From NCBI RefSeq assembly GCF_005771525.1, contig NZ_VAVZ01000005.1, positions 32,781 through 96,780 of the forward strand: a stretch of DNA of 64,000 nucleotides. The letters are read 5' to 3'. Below are positions 8,993 through 18,465 of this stretch, one piece after another. The stretch's first letter is position 1; each line of letters begins with the position of its first letter. Under the pieces are notes generated by a model, which ran no database searches, had not been told where the DNA came from, and saw only the letters and a list, made by a program, of their open reading frames with translations. Made by a program: the position numbers and the translations under genes. The DNA comes from Nesterenkonia salmonea. Lineage in GTDB: Bacteria > Actinomycetota > Actinomycetes > Actinomycetales > Micrococcaceae.

Positions 8993-10414
8993 CTAGCCTG
9001 GGTGGGTCATAGACATGACGTCCAGAGCCTTGTCCAGCTGCTCCTGCGTCAGGTCACCGCGTTCCACATAGCCCAGCTCCACGACAGCGTCTCGCACTGT
9101 GAGCTTGTTCTTCACGGCATGTTTAGCAATGTCAGCCGCAGCTTCGTAGCCGATGTACTTGTTCAGCGGGGTCACCACCGACGGTGAGGCACCGGCCAAG
9201 AAAGAGCACCGTTCCTCATTGGCGGTGAGGTCCTTGATCATCTTGTCAGCCATCACACGTGAGGTGTTGGACAGCAGACGGATCGATTCCAGCAAGTTGG
9301 CTGCCATAACGGGGATACCCACATTGAGTTCGAATGCCCCATTGGTGCTGCTCAGTGCCACTGTAGTGTCGTTGCCGATGACCTGAGCGCAGACCTGTAT
9401 GGCCGACTCGCAGATCACGGGGTTCACTTTGCCCGGCATGATGGAAGAACCGGGCTGCAGGTCAGGCAGCGCCAACTCGCCAAGTCCGGTGTTTGGGCCA
9501 GATCCCATCCACCGGAGATCGTTATTGATCTTCATCAGTGAGTACGCGATAGTGCGCAGCTGTCCGGACGCTTCGACCAGTCCATCGCGGTTTGCCTGGG
9601 CCTCGAAGTGATCGCGTGCTTCAGTCAGCGGCAGACCTGTGTCCTTGGCAAGATTGGCGATAGCTTTCTCCGCGAAGCCCAACGGCGTGTTGATACCGGT
9701 GCCCACTGCCGTGCCGCCCAACGGCACCTCTGCTACCCGGGGAAGCGACGAGTCAATGCGCTCGATGCCGTACCGCACCTGAGCGGCATACCCAGAGAAC
9801 TCCTGCCCAAGCGTCACCGGTGTGGCGTCCATCAGGTGAGTCCTGCCCGATTTGACGATCTCCGCGAACTCTCCGGCCTTCTCCTCCAAGGCTTCCGCCA
9901 GGTAGTCCAGAGCTGGCTTGAGATCGTTGATCAGTGCGGATGTGGCCGCTACATGGACACTTGTGGGGAACACATCATTGGAGGACTGAGAGGCGTTGAC
10001 GTGATCGTTGGGGTGGACTTCCTTGTCCGAGCCCTTGTCCGCCAGGTACCTATTGGCCAGAGTAGCCAGCACCTCGTTGGTGTTCATATTGGAGCTGGTG
10101 CCCGAACCTGTCTGGAAGACATCAACGGGGAAGTGTTCGTCCAACTCGCCGGTGGCTACCTGGTCAGCTGCTTTGACGATCGCCTCGGCGAGCTCCGCAT
10201 CCAGTACGCCGACCTCAGCGTTGGCCTGAGCTGCAGCTTTTTTGACGCGTGCCAGGGCCTCAATATGGGCTGGCTCTAAGGTTCGCCCAGAAATGGGGAA
10301 GTTCTCGACCGCACGCTGGGTCTGTGCGCGGTAGAGGGCATGAGCGGGGACCTTGACCTCGCCCATGGTGTCGCGCTCGATACGGTATTCAGTCTCAGTG
10401 GAAGCATCGCTCAT
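8993..10414 (-). CDS. fumC: Class II fumarate hydratase
   Basis: A 473-residue class II fumarase: [20 protein letters not shown] near the N-terminus, the active-site segments [14 protein letters not shown] and [17 protein letters not shown], and the superfamily signature [12 protein letters not shown] near residue 320. It converts fumarate to malate in the TCA cycle without an iron-sulfur cluster, as a homotetramer. The -10 hexamer TAGGAT lies six bases before the ATG, so the mRNA is probably leaderless. A fumarase close to a PhoH gene also occurs in Mycobacterium (Rv1098c and Rv1095). Confidence 0.97.
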   Translation of the reverse strand: MSDASTETEYRIERDTMGEVKVPAHALYRAQTQRAVENFPISGRTLEPAHIEALARVKKAAAQANAEVGVLDAELAEAIVKAADQVATGELDEHFPVDVFQTGSGTSSNMNTNEVLATLANRYLADKGSDKEVHPNDHVNASQSSNDVFPTSVHVAATSALINDLKPALDYLAEALEEKAGEFAEIVKSGRTHLMDATPVTLGQEFSGYAAQVRYGIERIDSSLPRVAEVPLGGTAVGTGINTPLGFAEKAIANLAKDTGLPLTEARDHFEAQANRDGLVEASGQLRTIAYSLMKINNDLRWMGSGPNTGLGELALPDLQPGSSIMPGKVNPVICESAIQVCAQVIGNDTTVALSSTNGAFELNVGIPVMAANLLESIRLLSNTSRVMADKMIKDLTANEERCSFLAGASPSVVTPLNKYIGYEAAADIAKHAVKNKLTVRDAVVELGYVERGDLTQEQLDKALDVMSMTHPG

Positions 10415-10420
10415 GGAATC

Positions 10421-10426
10421 ATCCTA
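10421..10426 (-). promoter_or_regulatory. -10 element of fumC (leaderless type)
   Basis: Read on the minus strand, TAGGAT is followed by six bases and the fumC ATG at 10414. That spacing puts transcription start at or next to the start codon. Confidence 0.55.
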
Positions 10427-10480
10427 ACGTCAGGGTCGGTTCAGGGCGGAGTCAGGGCTCACCAGGTTCCTCTGAATCCG

Positions 10481-10486
10481 TACCAT
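10481..10486 (+). promoter_or_regulatory. -10 element of the rhomboid gene (leaderless type)
   Basis: TACCAT is followed by seven bases and an ATG at 10494. The hexamer overlaps an upstream in-frame ATG at 10485, which argues for 10494 as the real start of the rhomboid gene. Confidence 0.45.
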
Positions 10487-10493
10487 GGGGTGT

Positions 10494-11171
10494 ATGGCCT
10501 CTCAGGACTCAGTGCGTTCGATCAGCAGCGACTTCGCGACCACCCTCAAGCGAACCTTTGTGCCGGTGATCCTCCCACTGCTGGCAATGTGGTTGATGTT
10601 TGTTGTCTCGCTAGCCCTGGGCAACTGGTTCAACAGAACACTGGCGCTTGAGGCCCGGGACTTCAGCGGGCTGATCGGGATCCTGTTCATGCCACTTCTG
10701 CATGGCGGTTTTGGACACCTGATTGGAAATACGATGTCTTGGTTGGTCCTGGGCGGAATGACCTCACTCCTGACCAAGCGGTTCACCACCGTCATGGTGA
10801 GTCTTTGGCTGCTCTCCGGTGCAGTGCTGTGGATCATCGGCACACCCTGGGTCTGTCATGCTCCAGCCGGAACAGGCTGTGTGGTGAACCACATTGGTGC
10901 ATCCACAGTGGTTTATGGCTTCGCAGCGTTCATCGTCACATATGCGATCCTCGCTCGCCGCTTCCTGCCCATGCTGTTCGGCCTCTGCGTCGCATTCGTC
11001 TACGGTCTGACCATGCTGGTGGGAATGCTGCCGATGACTCCCGGGGTGTCATGGACCGGACATCTGGCTGGTGCGATCGCTGGCGTCACCGTGGCTTTCT
11101 TCCTGACGAAGGAGGCCCGCGCGCAACGCGGACGAGCCTCCTCCTCCGGGAACGAACAGATCCAGTACTAG
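10494..11171 (+). CDS. Rhomboid-family intramembrane serine protease
   Basis: A polytopic protein of 225 residues with about six transmembrane helices. It carries the rhomboid catalytic serine in [10 protein letters not shown] (GxSxxxxG) and the partner histidine in [12 protein letters not shown] in the last helix, plus FGHLIGNT in the L1/TM2 region, so it should be active. It cleaves membrane protein substrates within the bilayer; the substrate is unknown. The start is set at ATG 10494 because of the overlapping -10 hexamer; ATG 10485 would add three residues. Its 3' end overlaps the convergent PhoH gene by 4 bp. Confidence 0.88.
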   Translation: MASQDSVRSISSDFATTLKRTFVPVILPLLAMWLMFVVSLALGNWFNRTLALEARDFSGLIGILFMPLLHGGFGHLIGNTMSWLVLGGMTSLLTKRFTTVMVSLWLLSGAVLWIIGTPWVCHAPAGTGCVVNHIGASTVVYGFAAFIVTYAILARRFLPMLFGLCVAFVYGLTMLVGMLPMTPGVSWTGHLAGAIAGVTVAFFLTKEARAQRGRASSSGNEQIQY

Positions 11172-12529
11172 TTCTCCTCAAGCAGCTGCGTCACCAGAGC
11201 TGCGATCCGGCTTCGCTCGGATCGAGTCAGAGTCATATGAGCGAAGAGCGGGTTGCCCTTGAGGATCTCCACTACCGCTGCCACGCCGTCGTGCCGCCCG
11301 ACGCGCAGATTGTCGCGCTGTGCGACATCGTGCGTGAGCACGATCTTGGAGTTCTGTCCCATACGGGACATTACGGTCAGTAGGACATTCTTCTCCAAGG
11401 ACTGGGCCTCGTCGACAATCACCCAGGCATCGTGGAGTGATCGTCCACGGATGTGAGTCAGCGGCAGAACTTCCAAGAGTCCACGCGCCATCACCTCTTC
11501 GAGCACGTTCTCACTGACCAGCGCTCCCAATGTGTCGTAGACAGCCTGACCCCAGGGGTTCATCTTCTCCGACTCCGAACCTGGCAGGTACCCCAATTCC
11601 TGGCCCCCGACCGCGTACAGCGGCCGAAACACGATGATTTTCTTGTGTTCGCGGCGCTCCAACACAGCTTCCAGGCCTGCACAGAGCGCTAGGGCCGATT
11701 TACCCGTGCCTGCTCGGCCTCCCATCGAGACGATGCCGATCTCGCGGTCGGAGAGCATATCGATGGCGAGCCGCTGCTCCGCGGACCGACCGTGAAGTCC
11801 GAAGACCTCCCGGTCCCCACGGACCACCTGGACATACTTTCGGCTGGTGGCATCTACCTTGACCCGCCCCAGAGCGGAACCGTGGCTTGATTGAATCACC
11901 AAGCCAGTGTTGGCAGGCAGGTCGTCCGCGGCGTCGAGCTCAATATGCTCACCGTCGTAGAGTTCCCCCACCTGCTCCTCGGTTGCGCTGATCTGAGCCA
12001 TCCCAGTCCAGCCGGAGTCAGTGACCCATTCGTTCCGGTACTCATCAGCAGCCAAGCCCATGGCTGAGGCTTTGACCCGCATGGGGAGGTCTTTGGACAC
12101 GACTGTGACTTCCCGGCCTTCGTCAGCGAAGCTCTTGGCCACCGCCAGAATGCGCGAGTCGTTGTCACCCTGTCGAAAACCTGCAGGGAGCACGTTTTCG
12201 TTGATGTGATTGAGCTCCACCAGGAGGTGGCCACCCTGATCATTGAGCGGGACGGAGCAGTTCAGAGCTCCGTGCTTGACGCGCAGCTCGTCCAGCAGCC
12301 GAAGCGCAGACCGGGCGTAGTAGCCGAGCTCCGAATCATGACGTTTGTTCTCCAATTCGGAAATCACCACGATCGGGATGATGACCTCATGCTCTGCGAA
12401 CCGAAGCACGGCTTTAGGGTCAGACAGCAGCACTGAGGTGTCGAGCACATAGGACTTCTGTGCCACCTCAGCAGCTACAGCAGTCTCGAAATCCTTAGCA
12501 ACGACGGGAGGGGTGTTCAAGGAGGCCAC
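11168..12529 (-). CDS. PIN domain-PhoH-like ATPase fusion (PhoH2 type)
   Basis: A 453-residue protein. Residues ~25-165 are a PIN-type ribonuclease domain with spaced acidic residues ([38 protein letters not shown]). The second half is a PhoH P-loop ATPase with Walker [14 protein letters not shown] and Walker [13 protein letters not shown]. Mycobacterial PhoH2 is described as a sequence-specific RNA helicase/RNase, a plausible role here. GTG 12529 is chosen because GGAGA lies about five bases upstream and homology begins just after it. The frame stays open for another 52 codons upstream, but that stretch does not resemble the family. Confidence 0.87.
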   Translation of the reverse strand: MASLNTPPVVAKDFETAVAAEVAQKSYVLDTSVLLSDPKAVLRFAEHEVIIPIVVISELENKRHDSELGYYARSALRLLDELRVKHGALNCSVPLNDQGGHLLVELNHINENVLPAGFRQGDNDSRILAVAKSFADEGREVTVVSKDLPMRVKASAMGLAADEYRNEWVTDSGWTGMAQISATEEQVGELYDGEHIELDAADDLPANTGLVIQSSHGSALGRVKVDATSRKYVQVVRGDREVFGLHGRSAEQRLAIDMLSDREIGIVSMGGRAGTGKSALALCAGLEAVLERREHKKIIVFRPLYAVGGQELGYLPGSESEKMNPWGQAVYDTLGALVSENVLEEVMARGLLEVLPLTHIRGRSLHDAWVIVDEAQSLEKNVLLTVMSRMGQNSKIVLTHDVAQRDNLRVGRHDGVAAVVEILKGNPLFAHMTLTRSERSRIAALVTQLLEEN

Positions 12530-12934
12530 AGTATCTCCAGACAAGGGTTTTCCGAGCGGAGTGCAGAAAAGGCCCCACAGCTGAGCAGATCCCTGTGACG
12601 GACTCGTCGTCCACTTCGAACTCTTCCCCAAGTTCGAGGTCTTCGACGTGCTCGTCCCAGTACTCGGCTGCAGGACCTGGTGCATCCCCGCAACAGTTCT
12701 CGGATGGTGGGCGGCAGGCCCTCAGCCGATTCCTCGGCCAGGGACCGAGCCGGCCCCATCTGCCTTGTGGCATCAAGCTGTGGGCCTTCCGGTCAGTGTT
12801 CTGACAGTTCCCAATGTAGACCTCTCCACGCCCCCGATGAGGGCAAACACACCGAAATGTGTGTGACATCTGGGTAAACACCAGCTAACGATTCCACGAC
12901 GTCGACGCCACTGTTCCAGCAATGCGGCAGGAGA
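12530..12934. other. 405-bp gap between phoH and the prenyl synthase; possible frameshifted remnant
   Basis: No intact gene is evident. On the minus strand one frame (about 12795 to 12700) reads [19 protein letters not shown]. The next frame continues as [20 protein letters not shown] and stops at 12495, inside the phoH start region. Both halves look like actinobacterial protein and a single-base shift near 12695 would join them, so this may be a decayed or mis-sequenced small gene. I cannot name a family. Confidence 0.25.
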
Positions 12935-13795
12935 CTAATGGCCGAAGCGCCGCTGGCGGTTCGAGTAGTCGCGCACCGCCCGGAGAAAGTCCACCCTGCG
13001 GAAATCAGGCCAGAGGGCCTCAGCAAAGTAGAACTCGGAGTACGCAGACTGCCACATCAGAAAACCGGACAGGCGCTGCTCGCCTGAGGTGCGAATGATC
13101 AGATCTGGATCCGGCTGCCCCCTGGTGTAGAGCCGTTCACCGATCTCAGCAGGAGTCAGTGACTCGGCAACCTCAGCGAGGGTCTTGCCCTCCTTGGCAG
13201 CGGCACGCATCAGGTCTTTAACTGAGTCGACGATCTCTTGCCTGCCTCCGTAACCCACCGCCACATTGATGTGAATGCAGGGCTCCTCATCCGGCGGATC
13301 TGCGTCATTGCTGAGCGACTGAGCCTCGACACGGGGAATGGCTCCGGTGGCGGTGGTGACATCCCAGAGCTTGGTGGCCAGCGGTTCCGGAAGAAGTTCG
13401 GGCTGACCCACAGGGTGAACCCGAACTGGACGACCCCCTGGCCTCGCCTCGGTCAGCCGGTCGAGCGTGTCGCTGATGATGCCCATCAGCTGTTCGAGCT
13501 CCTGCTCCGATCGGTTCATATTATCGGTGGACAGCATATAGAGCGTCACCGTGGGGATCCCAAGGTCAGCGCACCACCCGATGAACTCAACAATCTTGTC
13601 CGCACCGGCCATATGCCCGTCAGCGGTATGAGTGCCAGCCAGCCGGGCCCAGCGCCTGTTGCCATCGACCATGACCGCGATGTGCTGCGGCAGACGGCAG
13701 GAACGCAGGTCACTTCGCAGCCGCCTCTCATAGACGGCGTACGCCATATCTGTAAGGCCCAGCAGCGAGCGCTTCAACGGTCCGCGTTCAGTCAC
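12935..13795 (-). CDS. uppS: Cis-isoprenyl diphosphate synthase (UppS family)
   Basis: A 286-residue cis-prenyltransferase. The catalytic block HIAVMVDGNRRWARLAG holds the essential Asp and the phosphate-binding DGNRR. The C-terminal signature DLIIRTSGEQRLSGFLMWQS precedes the final Glu/Asp metal site (YSEFYFAEALWPDF). It condenses isopentenyl diphosphate onto a shorter allylic diphosphate to make the undecaprenyl or decaprenyl carrier for cell-wall synthesis. Mycobacterium Rv1086 holds the same position and makes Z,E-farnesyl diphosphate, so product length is uncertain. GTG 13795 is preferred because TACAGT lies seven bases upstream; a GTG at 13804 is in frame but overlaps that hexamer. Confidence 0.9.
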   Translation of the reverse strand: MTERGPLKRSLLGLTDMAYAVYERRLRSDLRSCRLPQHIAVMVDGNRRWARLAGTHTADGHMAGADKIVEFIGWCADLGIPTVTLYMLSTDNMNRSEQELEQLMGIISDTLDRLTEARPGGRPVRVHPVGQPELLPEPLATKLWDVTTATGAIPRVEAQSLSNDADPPDEEPCIHINVAVGYGGRQEIVDSVKDLMRAAAKEGKTLAEVAESLTPAEIGERLYTRGQPDPDLIIRTSGEQRLSGFLMWQSAYSEFYFAEALWPDFRRVDFLRAVRDYSNRQRRFGH

Positions 13796-13802
13796 GTGCA
13801 CC

Positions 13803-13808
13803 ACTGTA
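13803..13808 (-). promoter_or_regulatory. -10 element of uppS (leaderless type)
   Basis: Minus-strand TACAGT is followed by seven bases and GTG 13795. Confidence 0.45.
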
Positions 13809-13867
13809 GGGGATCGGCACGAACGGCACTCTCTACGTATAAGTTACCGACAAGTATCTTGTGAGAT

Positions 13868-13873
13868 TAGACT
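13868..13873 (+). promoter_or_regulatory. -10 element of the hemolysin III gene (leaderless type)
   Basis: TAGACT is followed by six bases and ATG 13880. No Shine-Dalgarno sequence precedes the ATG. Confidence 0.5.
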
Positions 13874-13879
13874 GGCCCT

Positions 13880-14569
13880 ATGGGCTCTGCCACCAGCCGC
13901 GGGCGAAACGTTGCACCCGCAGACCGACTGCTCGACACCGACGCACCACTCAAGCCCCGTCTTCGCGGCTGGCTGCATGCTGTGATGGTCCCGCTGGCTC
14001 TGATTGCCGGCGTAGTCGTCGTTGCCTTGGCCCCGACCACCACGCTGCGGATCGCTGCTGCAATCTACGCTATGACCGGACTTCTGCTGTTTGCGATCTC
14101 AGCGATCTACCACTTGGGTCGTTGGTCAGACCGGACAGCGCGAGTGCTCAAGCGCCTTGATCACACTAATATTCTGCTCATCATCGCTGGCACGTACACC
14201 CCCATGACGCTGGCACTGCTGGATGATCCCCAGCGCACCGTTCTGCTCTCCGCAGTGTGGATCGGCGCACTGGGCGGAGTGGCGTTCCGGCTCTTCTGGA
14301 CCGATGCGCCGCGCTGGCTGTACACGGTGTTCTACATTGTGCTGGGGCTGGCCGCAGTCTGGTTTATCGGAGACTTCTTCGCCGCAGATGTGCGAGCAGC
14401 CGTCCTGATATGCGCCGGCGGCGTTGCCTACATCACCGGTGCGGTCTTCTACGCCATGAAGCGTCCCAACATCTCGGTGCACTGGTTCGGCTTCCATGAA
14501 CTTTTCCACGCGTGCACCCTCGTGGGGTTCATCTGTCACTACATCGCCATTGTGATCTCAATCACCTGA
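13880..14569 (+). CDS. Hemolysin III / TrhA-type PAQR membrane protein
   Basis: A 229-residue protein with seven predicted membrane helices and the PAQR/hemolysin III hallmarks. [11 protein letters not shown] after the second helix supplies a conserved Ser and His, [20 protein letters not shown] the Asp and His, and [20 protein letters not shown] near the C-terminus the remaining metal-binding histidines. Bacterial TrhA-type members are linked to membrane-energetics homeostasis; haemolysis is an historical name. The gene converges on the DUF255 gene with an 8-bp overlap and corresponds to Rv1085c in mycobacterial gene order. Confidence 0.88.
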   Translation: MGSATSRGRNVAPADRLLDTDAPLKPRLRGWLHAVMVPLALIAGVVVVALAPTTTLRIAAAIYAMTGLLLFAISAIYHLGRWSDRTARVLKRLDHTNILLIIAGTYTPMTLALLDDPQRTVLLSAVWIGALGGVAFRLFWTDAPRWLYTVFYIVLGLAAVWFIGDFFAADVRAAVLICAGGVAYITGAVFYAMKRPNISVHWFGFHELFHACTLVGFICHYIAIVISIT

Positions 14570-16754
14570 TTGCCGACAGCGCGGCACTGATCGAGGACAC
14601 CGGGGCCAGACACACTCCCCCGCCTGCACCAGACAAACACACACTGAGCGTCAACTGTTGGCGGAAACTGATGACGACGCCGTCGCCGAGCGGCTCGACC
14701 GGAATCCCCAGCAGCGCACTGACGCGCCTGAGCTGAGCGAGGTCTGCCGGAGTGCCTCCGAGAATCCGGAACGCAGCTGACCCGGCGGCGGCCCGCCGGG
14801 CGGCTACGAGCGAGCCACCCACAGCCAGCGGCGCTTGGGGGCCAATGAGCGGGACATGGTGCAGGATATCTACAGCGCTGATCTCACCGACGGGAGGGTG
14901 CTGGAGAGCGGCAGCTGTTTGGAGCGCCTGCGCCAAGGCTGCGACGCTGCTGGGCTCGGGCCCGTCAATCGGTGAAGCAAGTTGTGGTCCGCTCTGTCCT
15001 GGTGCGGCCATGTCCTCAAAAGAGTCGGCCAGGGACCATGATGCGGCGTCCTGAGCGTCCCGCACGATGGCTCGGCTGAGCGTGTAGTCGAGCACTTGGC
15101 GGCCACGATTCACGCTGAGGGATTCTCTGCCGGTGCCGACCAGGGCTGAGGCCAGACTGAAGTACGCGTTGACTGTATGCGCATGATCGGCGAGAGTCCC
15201 CAGTTTTTTCCCGCGGACACCGTCATAGGATGTACGGCAGATGCGGGCACCGTCTGGACCGGATTCAGTGTGTACTGCCCACAGCTTATCGGCGAGCTTT
15301 TCTGCGAAACTCAGGGTCTCGGCGTCGTCCCAGATCATCGCAGCCTCAGCGAGCGACCGGATTGTCTGGGCGTTCCAGGAGGCAACCACCTTGTCGTCAC
15401 GCGCGGGCTGTGGTCTTTCCTCCCGGGCCTTTCTCAGGTGCGGCGCCACTGCCTCCCATAGGGCCCGGTCATCCCCTGTGAGCGGTTCATCGAAGTGCAG
15501 GGTCCGCGCCGTGGCCTCGTTGATCTCTAGTGGGGCTCCGGCTCGCAGAGCATGCTCATCAGCGGGCACCCCCTGATTCAGAGCCGCAAACTCATGGGCC
15601 CGCGAGATGCTGAGTCCCGCGCTGGTGGCTAGCTGAATCAGCTGCTCGTCACTAAAGAGGTAGGTCGCACCCTCTTCGCGATGACCCTCGGCGTCCACCG
15701 TGTCAGCATCCAGCGAGGAGGCAAGCAGGCCCTGCGGCGTGAGCATTCGGTTCTTCAACCACTCCACGGTCATCCGGGCCACTCGTTCGGCACGCGCTTG
15801 AACGTCGGTGTCCGCGGCAGGGTGGCGGGAGAGGCGGGCGTAGGCGCTCAGGAGCTGGGCGTTGTCCAAGAGCATCTTCTCAAAGTGCGGCAGCTGCCAG
15901 GCGCGGTCTGTCGCGTACCGAGCAAACCCACCCTCGACATGGTCGAACAGCGCCGAACGAGCCATTGCCTCCATTGTGTGGATAGCCAATCCCCCGGCCC
16001 GGTCAGGCTCGCCAGTACCGTCGGGGTCTTCGGCGCGCAATGTCCAGGCGGATTCCTCCAGAAGCCAGGTCATCACTGGGGAGGGCGGGAACTTGGGGGC
16101 GGATCCGAACCCTCCGTGCACTGTGTCCTCATCGGCGATGAGCGCCTCGAGAATCTGGCCCGTGAGCTCCTGAAGACTTTCCCTACTGAGTGCAGGAGCG
16201 GGGGCGCCGTCGTCGGAGGTGTGCACCACGGTGGCCATCTGCGCCTGTCGCTGCCTTTGTTGGCCGAGCGCCTCGGCAATGGTTGCGGCTTGTTCCTCCA
16301 CCTGCTCGCGACGCTGAACCCACGCCTCGTGTACCGCCTGGAGAACCTCGGCGAAAGACGGTACCTGACCAGCGCGCTGCGGTGGGAAGTACGTTCCGGC
16401 GTGGAAGACCCTGCCGTCGGGGAGCGCGAAGATACTCATGGGCCAGCCGCCCTGGCTGGTCATAGCCTGCGTGGCCGCCATATAGGCATCGTCAACATCG
16501 GGGTGTTCCTCACGGTCCACCTTAATGCTGACGAAACGCTCGTTGAGAAAGGCCGCGACTGCTTCGTCTTCGAAACTTTCGTGCGCCATCACATGGCACC
16601 AGTGGCAGGCGGCATAACCGATGGAGACGAACACTGGGGTGTCCCTGCGCTCAGCTTCGGCGAACGCATCACTCCCCCATGGCCACCAATCCACGGGATT
16701 GTCTGCATGCTGCCGAAGGTACGCCGACTGGGCATTGATCAAACGCTGTGCCAT
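14562..16754 (-). CDS. DUF255 thioredoxin-fold / six-hairpin glycosidase-like protein (YyaL, SPATA20 family)
   Basis: A 730-residue protein. The N-terminal thioredoxin-like DUF255 domain (residues ~1-165) contains NPVDWWPW, the CxxC-type motif [16 protein letters not shown] and [16 protein letters not shown] long alpha/alpha-barrel region follows, with [13 protein letters not shown] ([20 protein letters not shown]), [20 protein letters not shown] and KVVASWNAQ motifs. Family function is unresolved, and neither redox nor sugar activity is demonstrated by sequence. ATG 16754 is selected because TACGGT lies seven bases upstream; GTG 16763 overlaps that promoter hexamer. It corresponds to Rv1084. 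Confidence 0.88.
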   Translation of the reverse strand: MAQRLINAQSAYLRQHADNPVDWWPWGSDAFAEAERRDTPVFVSIGYAACHWCHVMAHESFEDEAVAAFLNERFVSIKVDREEHPDVDDAYMAATQAMTSQGGWPMSIFALPDGRVFHAGTYFPPQRAGQVPSFAEVLQAVHEAWVQRREQVEEQAATIAEALGQQRQRQAQMATVVHTSDDGAPAPALSRESLQELTGQILEALIADEDTVHGGFGSAPKFPPSPVMTWLLEESAWTLRAEDPDGTGEPDRAGGLAIHTMEAMARSALFDHVEGGFARYATDRAWQLPHFEKMLLDNAQLLSAYARLSRHPAADTDVQARAERVARMTVEWLKNRMLTPQGLLASSLDADTVDAEGHREEGATYLFSDEQLIQLATSAGLSISRAHEFAALNQGVPADEHALRAGAPLEINEATARTLHFDEPLTGDDRALWEAVAPHLRKAREERPQPARDDKVVASWNAQTIRSLAEAAMIWDDAETLSFAEKLADKLWAVHTESGPDGARICRTSYDGVRGKKLGTLADHAHTVNAYFSLASALVGTGRESLSVNRGRQVLDYTLSRAIVRDAQDAASWSLADSFEDMAAPGQSGPQLASPIDGPEPSSVAALAQALQTAAALQHPPVGEISAVDILHHVPLIGPQAPLAVGGSLVAARRAAAGSAAFRILGGTPADLAQLRRVSALLGIPVEPLGDGVVISFRQQLTLSVCLSGAGGGVCLAPVSSISAALSAIR

Positions 16755-16761
16755 GATCCCC

Positions 16762-16767
16762 ACCGTA
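16762..16767 (-). promoter_or_regulatory. -10 element of the DUF255 gene (leaderless type)
   Basis: Minus-strand TACGGT is followed by seven bases and ATG 16754. Confidence 0.45.
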
Positions 16768-16915
16768 CCTGGGCTTCCTGCTTGCGACCCGCGTGCTGGT
16801 GCAGCGTCTGCTCAGGCGAGGCTCCGTCTTGCACCAGATGTCGAATCCGTGCGCTACCAGCACTGTCATTCCCTTCAAAGCGGTGTGATTCGACATTCCT
16901 CGGCTGTTGGCTGAC

Positions 16916-17851
16916 TCAGCGGTGCAGGTTCAAAGTCTGGCCGATCTCACGCACAGCGCAGCGGAAGCCATCCCGGGCGTCGGCGTCGAAGTACCGCAGC
17001 ACCGTCCATCCCCGAGCGTGAAAATGACGGTCAACTCTGCGGTCGCGTTTGGCTCGTTCAGGGTCAAAGTGACATGCACCGTCATACTGGATCGCGATGC
17101 GCCAATATGGATAACCCAAATCTGCACACGGCGAGCGGGGACGACGCGGATCCGCGGGCACCTGCAGCTCAGGCTCGGGCAGACCGGCGCGGAGGATAGC
17201 CAGCCGCAGTAGTGTCTCTTGCGCCGAGTCAGCCCCCACCCTGATCAGATCGGCCGCCGCTCGCGCTCTAGCTCGGCCAGGGGCACGCCGATGCCGACCA
17301 ACCACCATACGGAGTGCCTCGATGGTGGTCCACGGCTCTGTCCGCTTTTCGAACCTCGGCCGAGGCCTGCGCACCAAGGAATCGCCAAGAACAGTGAGGG
17401 CCTCCACCGAGATCTCAGCAGCGGACTCACCCCACATGCGGTGCGCCGCGCTCACAGGCACTCCGCGAAAATACTGCACCTCATCCCGGTAGGCAGTGGC
17501 TCTATGACCGGCGACCCCCTGTCGGCGCACCGGGTTCCGCTGTGTGGACGGCACGGAAAGGTGAACGACGTCGTCCCTCTTGGCGCTCAGGGGCAGTCCA
17601 CGTAGCCTGACGGCGGTCGTATGGGAAAGCCAGCTGCCAGGGAACTCTCCGACGAGGCCGAACGCCCTGGCCCGGTACAGTCCCTCAGAGTCCAAGACCT
17701 GAGCGGCTTCACGCTCGAGGTAGATGCCTGAGCCCAGCGTGACGATGTCATCGCGCTGGAGCCGGGACACCGCGACGTGGTGTTCGCGCAGCAGCCTGGC
17801 ATTCAGCGGCTTGCCGCGTAGTTCGTTCGGCAAGGGTTCTGGATAGCGCAC
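16916..17851 (-). CDS. DUF559-like protein with AbiEi-type N-terminus and Vsr/endonuclease-fold C-terminus
   Basis: A 311-residue arginine-rich protein of a group common and variably placed in actinobacterial genomes. The N-terminus (REHHVAVSRLQRDDIVTLG, WLSHTTAVRLRGLPL) resembles the winged-helix AbiEi antitoxin-like region. The C-terminus (IAIQYDGACHFDPERAKRDR, RRVDRHFHARGWTVLRYFD) matches the DUF559/very-short-patch-repair nuclease core with its YDG and later polar residues. No toxin partner is adjacent, so it is not a visible toxin-antitoxin pair. It sits inside an otherwise mycobacterium-like block, which suggests insertion. The GTG start has GGAG only two bases upstream, so the start is doubtful. 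A pair of DnaA-box-like sequences lies about 40 bp upstream. Confidence 0.7.
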   Translation of the reverse strand: MRYPEPLPNELRGKPLNARLLREHHVAVSRLQRDDIVTLGSGIYLEREAAQVLDSEGLYRARAFGLVGEFPGSWLSHTTAVRLRGLPLSAKRDDVVHLSVPSTQRNPVRRQGVAGHRATAYRDEVQYFRGVPVSAAHRMWGESAAEISVEALTVLGDSLVRRPRPRFEKRTEPWTTIEALRMVVGRHRRAPGRARARAAADLIRVGADSAQETLLRLAILRAGLPEPELQVPADPRRPRSPCADLGYPYWRIAIQYDGACHFDPERAKRDRRVDRHFHARGWTVLRYFDADARDGFRCAVREIGQTLNLHR

Positions 17852-17889
17852 ATCTCCAGGATGCCGAATCGCCGGTCAATTCACCTTGG

Positions 17890-17911
17890 TTTTCCACAAG
17901 GCTGTGGATAA
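17890..17911. promoter_or_regulatory. Inverted pair of DnaA-box-like sequences
   Basis: TTTTCCACA (17890-17898) and TGTGGATAA (17903-17911) face each other across four bases. The second is an exact match to the DnaA-box consensus (TTATCCACA in reverse) and the first has one change. They lie 39 bp upstream of the DUF559 gene start. There is no AT-rich unwinding element or dnaA gene here, so this is more likely a regulatory or titration site than an origin. Confidence 0.4.
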
Positions 17912-18042
17912 ACTCGCCTCGTAGGCGATGGCCCTTTGACAGATGTCAAAATTCCCCGCTCTCAGCCGAGCGCCGAAGCTGAAAAGAAGAACATCTGACA
18001 TCTGGTGGCGCACAGGGCTCGCAAGGGCCTCTGCGCATGGGT

Positions 18043-18453
18043 CTAGGCGCGAGATTCGCTCTCTGGGGCGGTCTGTGTGCCCGAGGCAGAGCTGTGGTGG
18101 TCCGGGGCTGGGACTGCCGACCCGAACCGCGCATCAGCGGCTGCTGTCCGGGCGTGCTGCTGAGCCTCAGACATTCCGGCCGGAGTTATTTCCCCGGGGA
18201 ACTCGGGTTCCTCGCCTGCGAGTTCAGCTTCAGCCAAGCTGCGGTACTTCATTCTCCGCATGCGTTTGGCGAGGTCCCGAACAACGAAGATCAGCATCAC
18301 CACAATGAGCAGGGTGAACAGGAAACCCTCAATGCCCGGCGTGATATCAGCTTCAGTGAGCCCATCGCGCAGATCGGGAGATTCACCACCTCCACCGCCA
18401 CCCGGCCACCATTGGGTCAGGGAGGGAGCTAACGCGTCAGCGGAAAAATACAC
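18043..18453 (-). CDS. Small single-pass membrane protein of unknown function beside mca
   Basis: A 136-residue protein with a Gly-rich N-terminus (QWWPGGGGGGESPDL), one strong membrane helix at about residues 43-59 (FLFTLLIVVMLIFVVRDLAK), a basic stop-transfer stretch (KRMRRMKYR) and a polar, acidic, Ala/Ser-rich tail. The topology should place the tail in the cytoplasm. It occupies the position of Rv1083 between mca and the DUF255 gene. The GTG at 18453 is supported by TAGAAT six bases upstream. I do not recognise a domain. Confidence 0.7.
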   Translation of the reverse strand: MYFSADALAPSLTQWWPGGGGGGESPDLRDGLTEADITPGIEGFLFTLLIVVMLIFVVRDLAKRMRRMKYRSLAEAELAGEEPEFPGEITPAGMSEAQQHARTAAADARFGSAVPAPDHHSSASGTQTAPESESRA

Positions 18454-18459
18454 AGAACC

Positions 18460-18465
18460 ATTCTA
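18460..18465 (-). promoter_or_regulatory. -10 element of the small membrane protein gene (leaderless type)
   Basis: Minus-strand TAGAAT overlaps the mca stop region and is followed by six bases and GTG 18453. The gene may therefore be transcribed separately from mca. Confidence 0.45.

Noticed and set aside
15681..17021. A 446-codon plus-strand open frame opposite the DUF255 and DUF559 genes
   Set aside because: The minus strand encodes clear family motifs; the plus-strand product has none and spans two genes and their gap.
17852..18042. A replication origin around the DnaA-box pair
   Set aside because: Only two boxes, no AT-rich unwinding region and no dnaA, dnaN or rpmH nearby.
16916..18453. 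A toxin-antitoxin pair formed by the DUF559 gene and the small membrane protein
   Set aside because: They are 191 bp apart with separate promoters, and the membrane protein occupies a conserved mca-linked position unrelated to toxins.
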